Positions 8,230-16,706 of a stretch of DNA of 64,000 bases are shown piece by piece; position 1 is the stretch's first letter, and every line of letters starts with the position of its first letter. The translations under genes were made by a program, and so were the position numbers. Source of the DNA: Chloroflexota bacterium (GTDB lineage: Bacteria > Chloroflexota > Anaerolineae > Anaerolineales > UBA4823); the NCBI GenBank assembly GCA_012516075.1, contig JAAYXE010000073.1:39572-103571 (forward strand), in the 5' to 3' direction. The notes beneath the pieces are model-generated. The model ran no database searches. It saw only the letters and a program-made list of their open reading frames with translations, and was not told the DNA's origin.

Positions 8230-9219
8230 ATGAAGCACAGGATACTGGTGACAGGTGGAACCGGCTTTGCAGGTTCGCATCTGGTCAGGCGTTTACTGCA
8301 CATGGGACATGAAGTGGTTGCCCTGGACAACCAGAAGGGGATCGTCTTCGACGAACTGGCTGCGGAGGGGGCGGAGATTCATATTGGCAGTGTGACCGAC
8401 CGGCAGCTGGTCAACCGCCTGGTGCAGGGCTGCGATATCGTCTTCCATCTGGCTGCTGCCTTCCGAAAAGTCGATCTGCCAAAAGAGGTCTACTGGGACA
8501 TCAATGTGAACGGCACCCGCTATCTCCTGGAGGCGGCTTACGAAGCGAAAGTGGCTCGCTTTGTGTACTGCAGCACCTGTGGGGTGCATGGTAATGTGGA
8601 AAATCCCCCGGCTGCCGAGGATGCGCCTATTGCACCCGAAGATTACTACCAGTTCACCAAGTATGAGGGGGAGAAGGTCGTTCATGAATTCATGCAGCGC
8701 GGCCTGCCGGCGGCCATCCTGCGCCCGGCCGCTATCTACGGTCCCGGAGACCCCGAACGCTGGGCGATGCTGTTTAAGCGCGTGGCGCGCGGCTGGTTTC
8801 CCATGCTGGGAAACGGGAAGGTGACTTATCACCCGCTCTATATTGACAATCTGACCGACGCTTTTGTGTTGGCCATGGAAAAAGACGCCGCACTGGGGCA
8901 GACCTACCTGATCGCTGATGATTGTTACTACCCTATCGAGGAGATCGTCAAGATGGTCGCCCAGGTGCTGGAAATCGATGTGAAGATTTATCACCTGCCT
9001 TATTTCCCGGTCTGGTTTACCGCCCTGCTGGTCGAGACCGCTGCCCGGCCGTTCAAGATTTCGCCGCCGATCTTTCGCCGCCGGGTGGACTGGTTCCGGC
9101 AGAACCGGGCATTTGATATCAGCAAAGCCAGAAAAGAGCTGGGCTATAACCCGCGCGTCGATCTGCTGGAAGGGCTGCGCAGAACGGCCGAGTGGTACCG
9201 CGAACACAACCTGATTTAA
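8230..9219 (+). CDS. NAD(P)-dependent epimerase/dehydratase (extended SDR), copy 2
   Basis: About 329 residues and a paralogue of the gene at 544-1575. The two align along their whole length, with VTGGTGFAGSHL at the N-terminus, CSTCGVHGNV around the catalytic Ser, YYQFTKYEGE supplying Tyr-Lys, and FRRRVDWFRQNRAFDISKA near the C-terminus. ATG 8230 is preferred because GAGGAG at 8218-8223 is well spaced and the product aligns with the paralogue. ATG 8182, which also has a G-rich upstream run, would add 16 residues. Acts in the cytoplasm on a nucleotide sugar or similar substrate. It heads the second module, followed by an acyltransferase and a flippase-like protein. Confidence 0.9.
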   Translation: MKHRILVTGGTGFAGSHLVRRLLHMGHEVVALDNQKGIVFDELAAEGAEIHIGSVTDRQLVNRLVQGCDIVFHLAAAFRKVDLPKEVYWDINVNGTRYLLEAAYEAKVARFVYCSTCGVHGNVENPPAAEDAPIAPEDYYQFTKYEGEKVVHEFMQRGLPAAILRPAAIYGPGDPERWAMLFKRVARGWFPMLGNGKVTYHPLYIDNLTDAFVLAMEKDAALGQTYLIADDCYYPIEEIVKMVAQVLEIDVKIYHLPYFPVWFTALLVETAARPFKISPPIFRRRVDWFRQNRAFDISKARKELGYNPRVDLLEGLRRTAEWYREHNLI

Positions 9220-9273
9220 CAGGCACCTGCAGGGGGGAGGGAAGACAGAACCCATTACAAACAGGAAAGCCCG

Positions 9274-10044
9274 ATGGACACGGAAAATCTGAACTCTGAT
9301 GCCAGCCTGCAGGCGGGGCCAGGGCTGCATACACAATTGTTTTCACCACACAAATCGGGGTATCAGAAGTACCGTGAGATGGTTGTAGGTGATCGCGGCC
9401 TGCTCGCGCTGCTCTGGTTTGAACTGCTGACCACATTTCTCGGTCCGATCCCCGGTGCGCTGGGACTGTTTCTGCGCCGCATCTTTTATCCCACCCTCTT
9501 TAAAAGCGTCGGGAAGGACGTGGTCTTTGGCCGCAACCTGACCCTGCGCCATCCGCATAAGATCTCTATCGGCAGTCATGTGATCATTGATGAAGACTGC
9601 ACACTGGATGCCAAAGGGGAGAGCAACCAGGGCCTCACCCTGGGTGATTATGTCACCATAGGCCGGTGGTCCTCGCTGGTGTGTAAGAACGGGGATATTG
9701 AGATCGGATCCCATGTCAACATTGGCACCACGGTGAAGATTATTGTCAACGAGGGAGGCCTGATCCGCATTGGCAGCAATATCGACATCGGGTCGCTGGC
9801 GCATTTCTCTGGCGGGACGTACGATTACGACCAGCTCGAAACGCTGCCTTCCGCGCGTAAAAAAGAGACCCTCGGCATCACCGTTGAAGATTTCGCCTGG
9901 ATTGGCGTAGGAGTGATTCTGCTGGACGGCGTTTGCATCGGCAAAAAGAGCATCGTCGGTGCAGGCGCCGTGGTAACCAGTGACATCCCTCCCCATTCTG
10001 TCGCCGTCGGCGTACCGGCCAGGGTGATTAAAAAACGAATCTGA
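9274..10044 (+). CDS. Left-handed beta-helix acyltransferase (hexapeptide repeat), copy 2
   Basis: A 256-residue LbH acyltransferase, paralogue of 5340-6146. After a hydrophobic N-terminal segment (LGPIPGALGLFLRRIFY) it carries repeated hexapeptide turns such as ISIGSHVIIDEDC, LTLGDYVTIGRW, IEIGSHVNIGTT and IGKKSIVGAGAVVTSDIP. It ends in AVGVPARVIKKRI. It probably adds an O-acyl group to a lipid-linked sugar. AGGAAAG precedes ATG 9274 at a suitable distance. It is 54 bp after the epimerase and 20 bp before the flippase-like gene, so the three are likely co-transcribed. The acyl donor and acceptor are not known. Confidence 0.88.
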   Translation: MDTENLNSDASLQAGPGLHTQLFSPHKSGYQKYREMVVGDRGLLALLWFELLTTFLGPIPGALGLFLRRIFYPTLFKSVGKDVVFGRNLTLRHPHKISIGSHVIIDEDCTLDAKGESNQGLTLGDYVTIGRWSSLVCKNGDIEIGSHVNIGTTVKIIVNEGGLIRIGSNIDIGSLAHFSGGTYDYDQLETLPSARKKETLGITVEDFAWIGVGVILLDGVCIGKKSIVGAGAVVTSDIPPHSVAVGVPARVIKKRI

Positions 10045-10064
10045 GCAGTAACGGAGGTCAGCCA

Positions 10065-11036
10065 GTGAAAAAGCGGCTTCTATTTGCGGCTAAGCTGCTG
10101 GTCAGTTCGTTGCTGATCTGGTATCTGTTCTCACGTGCAGATCTGTCGGGAGTGCTGTCTGCGATCGTGATGGCCAATGTATTCTGGCTGGCCGGCGCAC
10201 TGTTTACGATCTATCTGGGCAAGGTGTTCACCGGTTACCGCTGGCAGGTGCTTCTGGCTGCACAGGATGTGCATATCCCCCTGCGCACCCTGATCGCATC
10301 AGTTTTCGTAGGCCAGTTTTTCAATAACTTTTTGCCCACCACATTTGGCGGTGATGCCGCGCGGGCTTATGATACCGCCGTGTACAGCAAGCAGCCGGCA
10401 AAATCGCTCACCTCGCTGTTTCTGGACCGCTTAATTGGCGTCCTGGCGCTCGCATTGCTGGCGCTGGTCGGGCTGCTGGCCGGATTTCTGGCTCATCAGG
10501 ATGTCCTGTTTTATGTCGGACCGGTGCTGGGCGTTTTCATCTTCTGCGCCGGTATTATCGGGGTTGTCTTCACTCCAGCGGCTGCTAAGCTGTTCGAACG
10601 GCTGCTGGAGAAGATCGGGCTGAAGAAGGCTGCAGGGATGGTCAGAGAGATCACTGGTTCGATGGACCAGATCCGCCGGGACAGGAAAGTGCTGCTGATC
10701 GCCTTTCTTGTCTCGCTGGCCCTGCAGGTTAATGTCGTTCTCTTCTACTACATGATCGGGCGTGCGCTGGCCGTTGATATTTCGATGCTCTACTATTTTA
10801 TTCTGGTCCCCATCGCACTGGTCATTTCCACAATCCCGTTTTCGATCAATGGGATTGGTCTGCGCGAAGGAATCTTTGTATTTTTACTGAACCAGCTTGC
10901 AGTGCCTGCCGAGACGGCCATCGCCCTCTCTCTGATTTCTTTCGGCCTGCTGCTTACCCAGGGGGTAGTTGGGGGAATCATATTTGCCCTGCGGGGGACA
11001 AATTTATCTCGCCTTTTACACAAAAGAACCACATAA
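10065..11036 (+). CDS. Flippase-like integral membrane protein (UPF0104/LPG synthase TM family), copy 2
   Basis: A 323-residue membrane protein with about eight hydrophobic segments, paralogue of 4332-5315. Shared motifs are NNFLPTTFGGDAARAYDT in the first third and FSINGIGLREGIFVFLL near the C-terminus. The GTG start at 10065 has GGAGGT ten bases upstream. Family members are proposed to move or modify lipid-linked glycans or phospholipids, although for most this is not shown. It closes the second epimerase-acyltransferase-membrane protein module; the spacing of 20 bp to the acyltransferase suggests one transcript. The order of acyltransferase and membrane protein is reversed relative to the first module. 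Confidence 0.85.
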   Translation: MKKRLLFAAKLLVSSLLIWYLFSRADLSGVLSAIVMANVFWLAGALFTIYLGKVFTGYRWQVLLAAQDVHIPLRTLIASVFVGQFFNNFLPTTFGGDAARAYDTAVYSKQPAKSLTSLFLDRLIGVLALALLALVGLLAGFLAHQDVLFYVGPVLGVFIFCAGIIGVVFTPAAAKLFERLLEKIGLKKAAGMVREITGSMDQIRRDRKVLLIAFLVSLALQVNVVLFYYMIGRALAVDISMLYYFILVPIALVISTIPFSINGIGLREGIFVFLLNQLAVPAETAIALSLISFGLLLTQGVVGGIIFALRGTNLSRLLHKRTT

Positions 11037-11118
11037 AAGGTCGGTTCATATTCCTTTTTTACAGTTGAACAGCGCTTACCGGTACGTTGTTTGCGGGTAG
11101 GGTAAGGAGCAGGTAGTC

Positions 11119-13470
11119 ATGGCTGGTATTCGATGGGTCAAGAGAACTTTTGCGATTACGCAGTATTCAATGCTGGCTGCAGTACTGGTTGTCAGTCTGA
11201 TCGCCGGCGCAGCGCCGGCTTTCTTTATCAATCAACACCGCGCGCAGGCGCAGGCTGCCGTGCTGTTTTCCGATAACTTCGAGCGCGGGAACAGCAGCAC
11301 GCTGGGGAACGGCTGGGTGGAGGTGGAACCAGAAGGAGGGGCGGTTGGCCTCTCGGGCGGCCGCATGTGCTTCACGGATACCTCCGACCTGATCAGCCGG
11401 CCTATAGTGCGCCGCAGCTTCACGAAAGCCACCAGCGGGCTTTTGGAATGGACATTTGACTTTGATTGGAAGCGCAAAAACCCTGAGTACCAGTACCGGC
11501 TGCTGATGCAGCTGGGCGACAGTGCGCAGATGAGCGACGACAGCCAGCACCTGGGGATCGGTGTGCATCTGCTGTGGGAGGGTTTCGGCGGCCCGCACGA
11601 GACGCTGGCAGCCCGCAGGGCAGGGGTGAGCACACCGCTGCAGGTGGTCAGCGGACCGGCGCAGGTCCGGGTGACCGCCGACCTGGACGCACATACCTAC
11701 GATGTGCGTGTGAATGGAGTTCTGGTGGGCAGCGGGCTGCCTTTTGACCACGAGGTAGACATCGACACTGTACGCTTTATGACCCACGAGCTTGCCGAAC
11801 AGAACTTCCTGGGCCGCTGCTTCGACAACCTGTTGATCACGGGAGGAACCGGTTCACCGGCTCCCACGGCGACCAGCGCGCCTGCGACGACCGCTCCGCC
11901 CACATCTACCCGCACGCCGACCGGTGTGCCGCCTGCCACTGCCACAAATACGCCGCTGCCAACAGCGACTTTCACAGCGCAGCCCTCCTTCACTCCGACA
12001 CAGCAGCCGGCGTCTCCCACGTCTTCCAATCCAACCGGTTCCGGCAGCCTGTTTGCCGACAATTTTGAGCGTGGGAACAGCAGCACGCTGGGGAACGGCT
12101 GGGTGGAGGTGGAGCCGGCAGGCGGAGCCGTTGGCCTGTCAGGTGGGCGCATGTGCTTCACGGACACCTCCGATCTGACCAGCCGGCCTTTGGTGCGCCG
12201 CAGCTTTGCCAGAATCTCCAGCGGGCTGCTGGAGTGGACTTTTGACTTCGACTGGAAGCGTAAAAACCCCGAACACCAGTACCGGCTGCTGATGCAGTTA
12301 GGCGACAGTGCCCAGATGAACGACGACAGCCAGCACCTGGGGATTGGAGTGCACCTGCTGTGGGAGGGTTTTGGTGGTCCGCACGAGACTCTGGCGGCCC
12401 GTAAGGCAGGCGTAAGCACGCCGCTGCAGGTGGTCAGCGGTGCGGCGCAGATCCGGGTGACGGCCAATCTGGATGCACATACCTATGATGTGCGCGTGAA
12501 CGGAGTGCTGGTGGGCAGCGGGCTGCCCTTCGATCACGAAGTGGATATTGACACGGTGCGATTCATGACCCACGAGCTTGCCGAACAAAACTTCCTGGGC
12601 CGCTGTTTCGATAACCTGTCGATTACAGGCGGGACTGGTTCGCCTGCTCCCACGGCGACCAGCGCTCCTGCCACGACTGCTCCGCCCACGCCCACGCGCA
12701 CGCCGACCGGTCAGCCGTCTGCTGCCGCCACGAACACCCCACAGGCGCCGGCTGCGACCAGCACGCCTCCGGTGGCGGCCTGCACGGTGCGCATCATGCC
12801 TCTGGGCGATTCGATTACTAAGGGCACCGGCACCTGCAGCGACCCGGCCGGTCAGGACTGCACCGGCTACCGCGAACCGCTCTATGACCTGCTGGTGAAC
12901 GCCGGTTATGCCGTCGATTTCGTCGGTTCACTGGGCGCTGAGTTTCAATCCTCCCGTGATTTCGACACCGGTCATGAAGGGCACGGCGGGAAAACAGCGC
13001 ACCACATTCGCAACGTGCTGTACAACGGTTACAACGCCTTTCCGGGCCAATTTCTGATCAGCAGCGCACAGCCGGATATCGTCCTGCTGCACGTTGGCAC
13101 CAACGATATCAGCGATGGCGAGCTGGCGCCGCGGGTGAACAACGAGATCGGATTGATCCTCAACGAGATCGACCAGTACGAGAATGACGCCGGCCGGGAA
13201 GTGCTCGTCATCCTGGCGCAGATCATCAACCGCTCTGATCCGCAGAGCACAATGGGGCTGGAGACCTCGGCGTTCAACGACCGCCTCTACACGCTGTCCA
13301 GGGACCGCATCCGCAGCGGTGACCGTCTGGTACTGGTGGATATGGAGAGCGCGTTGCATTACCCGGCGGACCTGACCGATACGGTTCACCCCAACCAGAG
13401 CGGATATATAAAGATGGCCTCTGCCTGGTTCAATGCCCTGCTTCCGGAACTGGCGGCGGTCTGTCCATAA
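11119..13470 (+). CDS. Secreted SGNH (CE3-like) esterase with two tandem beta domains
   Basis: A 783-residue multidomain secreted protein. An N-terminal hydrophobic segment (MLAAVLVVSLIAGAAPAFF) is followed by two nearly identical domains of about 200 residues (roughly 50-250 and 312-512), each opening FSDNFERGNSSTLG or FADNFERGNSSTLG and each followed by a Thr/Pro-rich linker. These look like LamG/concanavalin-type carbohydrate-binding domains. The C-terminal 230 residues are an SGNH hydrolase with block I MPLGDSITKG, block III HVGTNDIS and the catalytic DTVHPNQSGY (Asp-x-x-His). This pattern, with DFVGS and HEGHGG between, resembles carbohydrate esterase family 3 (acetyl-xylan esterases). 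It probably removes acyl groups from an extracellular polysaccharide. AAGGAGCAGG precedes ATG 11119. Confidence 0.85.
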   Translation: MAGIRWVKRTFAITQYSMLAAVLVVSLIAGAAPAFFINQHRAQAQAAVLFSDNFERGNSSTLGNGWVEVEPEGGAVGLSGGRMCFTDTSDLISRPIVRRSFTKATSGLLEWTFDFDWKRKNPEYQYRLLMQLGDSAQMSDDSQHLGIGVHLLWEGFGGPHETLAARRAGVSTPLQVVSGPAQVRVTADLDAHTYDVRVNGVLVGSGLPFDHEVDIDTVRFMTHELAEQNFLGRCFDNLLITGGTGSPAPTATSAPATTAPPTSTRTPTGVPPATATNTPLPTATFTAQPSFTPTQQPASPTSSNPTGSGSLFADNFERGNSSTLGNGWVEVEPAGGAVGLSGGRMCFTDTSDLTSRPLVRRSFARISSGLLEWTFDFDWKRKNPEHQYRLLMQLGDSAQMNDDSQHLGIGVHLLWEGFGGPHETLAARKAGVSTPLQVVSGAAQIRVTANLDAHTYDVRVNGVLVGSGLPFDHEVDIDTVRFMTHELAEQNFLGRCFDNLSITGGTGSPAPTATSAPATTAPPTPTRTPTGQPSAAATNTPQAPAATSTPPVAACTVRIMPLGDSITKGTGTCSDPAGQDCTGYREPLYDLLVNAGYAVDFVGSLGAEFQSSRDFDTGHEGHGGKTAHHIRNVLYNGYNAFPGQFLISSAQPDIVLLHVGTNDISDGELAPRVNNEIGLILNEIDQYENDAGREVLVILAQIINRSDPQSTMGLETSAFNDRLYTLSRDRIRSGDRLVLVDMESALHYPADLTDTVHPNQSGYIKMASAWFNALLPELAAVCP
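11260..11930 (+). repeat. Direct repeat encoding the first beta domain of the SGNH esterase (copy 1)
   Basis: First copy of an in-frame direct repeat with a period of 786 bp (262 codons). Long stretches are identical at DNA level to 12046-12716, for example GGGAACAGCAGCACGCTGGG. The repeat includes the following Thr/Pro linker (CTCCCACGGCGACCAGCGC). Confidence 0.85.
12046..12716 (+). repeat. Direct repeat encoding the second beta domain of the SGNH esterase (copy 2)
   Basis: Second copy of the 786-bp period repeat. The protein sequences differ at only a few positions (for example EYQYRL against EHQYRL, and SDDSQ against NDDSQ) and many differences are at third codon positions, which points to internal duplication with conservation of the domain. 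Confidence 0.85.
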
Positions 13471-13494
13471 ACTTCTTTCAACAGGTTGACCAGG

Positions 13495-14847
13495 ATGTCG
13501 AACTTTCGTCGCTTCACACTGATCTGCGCACTATTGCTCTTATGGGTGCTTAGTTTGACATGGACACTTTCGGTTCGAGCGCAGACCGGCCCGGGGACAC
13601 AGGCTGGTCGGGCTCGCGGGCAGAGCGGGGAAATGCGTCCGGCAGCCTGGTTTCCGCTGATTGCACGGGGCGCTTCCTTCCGTGTCCCGAATGAAAGCTC
13701 AACTCCGCAGCCCACCGGAGGCACCGCAACGACTGCCGTTACCGGTGTGCCGGGGATTACACCTCCCGGATCTTCAACGCCTGTACCTGCGACGATCTCG
13801 CCGGAGAACACGAATACCCCCGCGCCTGATCCGCAGGATACGCCGGATCCGGCCACACCAGTCTCGACAGAACCAACTACGTTAACGCCAACGACCACCG
13901 CTGAAAAAACGACTACGGTTCCTACGGAGACGCCTGCTCCGTCACCAACAACATCTCCGTCCCCGACGGAGACGGACCCTCCCACAGCCACCGCGACAGC
14001 CACACCTACGCCATCACCGACGAATACGGCGACCAGCACGGCAACCTTTACTCCGACGCCTACAAACACGGCCACACATACGCCAACGTTCACGGCGACG
14101 AATACGCCCACCATTACACCTACCCCTACCCATACACCGGAGCCGACGGGCAGCCCGGTGTGCCGCATCATGCCCCTGGGGGACTCCATCACCAAGGGAC
14201 ACGGCACCTGCAGCGACCCGGCAAATCAGGACTGCACCGGCTACCGCGAACCGCTCTACGACCTGCTGGTGAACGCTGGTTACGCGTTCGATTTCGTCGG
14301 TTCGCTGGGTGCTGAATTCCAGGCCAACCACGATTTCGACACCGATCACGAGGGGCATGGAGGTGAAACGGCGCATTTCATTCGTAACGTGATTTACAAC
14401 GGTTTCAATCCGAATATTCCAGGCCAGAATTTGATCGGTAAAGCAGAACCTCATGTGATCCTGCTGCACATCGGCACGAACGATATCAGCAATGGAGAAT
14501 CGCCTACCCAGGTCATGGGTGAGACCAACTCGCTCCTGAACGAGATCGACGAGTACGAGAGCGAAACCGGCCGGAAAGTGCATGTCATCCTGGCCCAAAT
14601 CGTAAACCGTCATAATCCGAACAGCCCTCAGGGAATGGCCACATCTGAACTCAACAACAGGCTGGCAGATATGGTCAGCACTCGCCGGAGAAACGGCGAC
14701 CTGATAACCCTGGTGGATATGGAGCACGCTCTGAACTATCCTGCAGATCTTGATGACGGGCTCCATCCCAATCAGAGCGGGTACACGAAGATGGCCGGGG
14801 TATGGTTCACGGCACTGCAGCAGGTGTGGGCGGACGCCTGTCCCTGA
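13495..14847 (+). CDS. Secreted SGNH (CE3-like) esterase with long Thr/Pro linker
   Basis: About 450 residues. A signal peptide (LICALLLLWVLSLTWTLSV, then RAQ) is followed at about residues 47-57 by MRPAAWFPLIARG, an internal version of the Phe/Leu-Pro-Leu element seen at the C-termini of other proteins here. About 150 residues of Thr/Pro/Ser-rich low-complexity linker come next, then the SGNH domain: MPLGDSITKG, CTGYREPLYDLL, HIGTNDIS and GLHPNQSGY. The catalytic domain is very close to that of the upstream gene (11119-13470), so the pair is a tandem duplication. It probably deacylates an extracellular polysaccharide. ATG 13495 is preferred (AGG at 13483-13485); TTG 13486 is the alternative. 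The linker could be O-glycosylated. Confidence 0.85.
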   Translation: MSNFRRFTLICALLLLWVLSLTWTLSVRAQTGPGTQAGRARGQSGEMRPAAWFPLIARGASFRVPNESSTPQPTGGTATTAVTGVPGITPPGSSTPVPATISPENTNTPAPDPQDTPDPATPVSTEPTTLTPTTTAEKTTTVPTETPAPSPTTSPSPTETDPPTATATATPTPSPTNTATSTATFTPTPTNTATHTPTFTATNTPTITPTPTHTPEPTGSPVCRIMPLGDSITKGHGTCSDPANQDCTGYREPLYDLLVNAGYAFDFVGSLGAEFQANHDFDTDHEGHGGETAHFIRNVIYNGFNPNIPGQNLIGKAEPHVILLHIGTNDISNGESPTQVMGETNSLLNEIDEYESETGRKVHVILAQIVNRHNPNSPQGMATSELNNRLADMVSTRRRNGDLITLVDMEHALNYPADLDDGLHPNQSGYTKMAGVWFTALQQVWADACP

Positions 14848-14925
14848 GCGGTCACAAGATGCACAGGCTGGTATAATCACCGCCGGGGGAAATGGATATG
14901 AAGAATTGGGAGGTAGCACGAAGTT

Positions 14926-15510
14926 TTGCCATCACCGCTCGCACACACCACCGCAGGCTACGCCGTTTACCGGCTGCTGCGCCGCCGGCGCTCCGATTGG
15001 GAGCCGCAGGTCTGGCGCCTACCGCTGATCCTGCTCGTCACACTGGTCTTTTCAATCCTGCCGGATTTCGACGCCGTTGCCGGTATTCTGGCCGGCGATA
15101 TTGGCCGCTACCACAACCAGGGCACTCACAGCCTGGTGGTCGGGCTGCTGGTCGCGCTGCTCTTTGCCGTGCTGCTGGCTCGCGGGCGTATGCATGCTTT
15201 TAAGGCCTGGTTCCCGCCGCTGCTGTTGAGCTACGAACTGCACGTCCTGATGGATGTGGTCACCCTGGGGGAACGGGGCGTTATGCTCCTCTGGCCGCTG
15301 AGTTCCGCCCGCTTCGATGTGCCTTTCACGCTGTTTTACGGGGTGCGCTGGTCAGAGGGGATCTTTGCCTGGCAGCACCTGGTAACCCTGGCAACAGAAG
15401 CGCTGTTCGCCCTGCTGGTGCTCGGCGGGCTGTACCTGCTCGAACGCCGCCAGAACGTGCCCTCCGGCCCTTCACAGCGCCGTCCACTCTCCGAAGCTGA
15501 AGTAGACTGA
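14926..15510 (+). CDS. YdjM/DUF457-family membrane-bound putative metal-dependent hydrolase
   Basis: A 194-residue integral membrane protein that starts MPSPLAHTTAGYAVYRLL, the typical start of the YdjM (DUF457) family. Conserved polar residues lie in and between the membrane segments: His in PLAH, PDFDAVAG, HNQGTHSL and ELHVLMDVVTLG. They look like a metal site (His/Asp). The function in most bacteria is unknown. The TTG start at 14926 has GGGAGGT at 14908-14914, 11 bases upstream, and gives exactly the family N-terminus. A TATAAT box at 14872-14877 without a clear -35 may drive it. An overlapping frame from ATG 14892 has no family resemblance and is not called. Confidence 0.8.
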   Translation: MPSPLAHTTAGYAVYRLLRRRRSDWEPQVWRLPLILLVTLVFSILPDFDAVAGILAGDIGRYHNQGTHSLVVGLLVALLFAVLLARGRMHAFKAWFPPLLLSYELHVLMDVVTLGERGVMLLWPLSSARFDVPFTLFYGVRWSEGIFAWQHLVTLATEALFALLVLGGLYLLERRQNVPSGPSQRRPLSEAEVD

Positions 15511-15594
15511 TTCCCCTGTTCCGTAACAAAAAGCGTACTCCTGCGTTATAAAAGTGTGATCGCAGTGGTCAGTGGGGAGGTTCAGGCCGGTTTC

Positions 15595-16542
15595 ATGTTT
15601 TGTTCGACAATCATTCCAACGGTCGCACGGCCGGTGCTCAGCCGGGCGGTGCAGAGCGTCCTTGACCAGGGGTTCGAGGATGAACCATTCGAGGTGATTG
15701 TCGTCAATGATTCCGGGCAGGACCTGCCCCCTGCGCCCTGGCAGCAGGACCCGCGTGTGCGCGTGATCAGCACCCAGCGCCGTGAGCGCAGCGTGGCGCG
15801 CAACACCGGGGCGGCTGTGGCGCGCGGCCGCTACCTGCACTTTCTGGATGATGACGACTGGCTGATGCCCGGCGCGCTGCAGGGGTTCTACGCCCTTTCA
15901 AAAGCAAAGCCGGAGGCCGACTGGTTGTACGGCAGCTCGCAGCTTGTTGACCGCCAGGGAAAGGCGCTCATCCAGCTGCACCACGAGCTGGACGGCAACT
16001 GCTTTGTTCAGGTAATGGCCGGTGAATGGCTGCCCCTGCAGTCTTCGCTGATTAAAGCCAGCGCATTTTTTGCCGCAGGGGGCTTCAACCCCTTTATTTC
16101 CAGCACCGAGGACGTCGATCTCTGCCGGCGGATCGTGCTGCGCGGACCGGTCGCCGGGATGCGCCAGGTGGTCGCCACGATTGGCATGGGCGAGGAAGGC
16201 AGTACGACGAACCCATACCGCGCCCAGAGCAGTGAAGGCAGCCGCCGGGCGCGCGAAGCCATTCTGCACGAGCCGGGCGCATGGCGCCGCCTGCGAGCCT
16301 CGGCAAAAGGGGCCGAATGGCAGGGGCGCGTGGTGCGGATTTATTTCACATCCTGCATCTGGAATTTACGGCACCGGTTCATTTTCACAGCCGGCAGCCG
16401 GTTTTTTGCTGGTTTTTTCAGCCTGCTTACTGCGGGGAGATGGTTTGTCAGTTCTGGTTTCTGGAAGGGTATAACCAGATCTTACACCAGCCATACCTTT
16501 ATTAAAGGGTTTCAGGAAGCCGGCCTGCCGGTTCAGACCTGA
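15595..16542 (+). CDS. Family 2 glycosyltransferase
   Basis: About 315 residues with a GT-A fold. The N-terminus FCSTIIPTVARPVLSRAVQS is the nucleotide-binding strand. It is followed by VIVVNDSGQ, then ARNTGAAVARGRYLHFLDDDDW, which ends in a DxD-type metal-binding motif. STEDVDLCRRIVLRG supplies the candidate catalytic Glu-Asp (ED) pair. The C-terminal 60 residues are basic and aromatic and may associate with the membrane. ATG 15595 is chosen because the product then starts directly at the first strand and GGGGAGG lies about 12 bases upstream; an upstream GTG at 15556 would add 13 unlikely residues. It probably adds one sugar during polysaccharide assembly; the donor is unknown. Confidence 0.85.
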   Translation: MFCSTIIPTVARPVLSRAVQSVLDQGFEDEPFEVIVVNDSGQDLPPAPWQQDPRVRVISTQRRERSVARNTGAAVARGRYLHFLDDDDWLMPGALQGFYALSKAKPEADWLYGSSQLVDRQGKALIQLHHELDGNCFVQVMAGEWLPLQSSLIKASAFFAAGGFNPFISSTEDVDLCRRIVLRGPVAGMRQVVATIGMGEEGSTTNPYRAQSSEGSRRAREAILHEPGAWRRLRASAKGAEWQGRVVRIYFTSCIWNLRHRFIFTAGSRFFAGFFSLLTAGRWFVSSGFWKGITRSYTSHTFIKGFQEAGLPVQT

Positions 16543-16706
16543 ACTGACCCGGCGCGAAAGCGCTGCCAGCGGCAGCCCGGCCAGGGGGGCGACCTGAAGT
16601 TGTCGAGGCCGCAGCCAGTAAGGTATTATTTCTGCCTGCTGCGGCAGGCCTGCAAATAAAGGGGGCTGGATGATGGATGGACGAGTAGAGGGGTAAGAAA
16701 ACCAAT

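Noticed and set aside
13386..14207. Minus-strand frame very rich in Val and Gly
   Set aside because: It is the antisense of the Thr/Pro-rich linker of the SGNH esterase; the low-complexity repeats explain the composition.
14892..15203. Alternative frame before the YdjM-like gene
   Set aside because: The frame from TTG 14926 gives the exact family N-terminus and has GGGAGGT; the other frame has no homology features and ends inside the gene.
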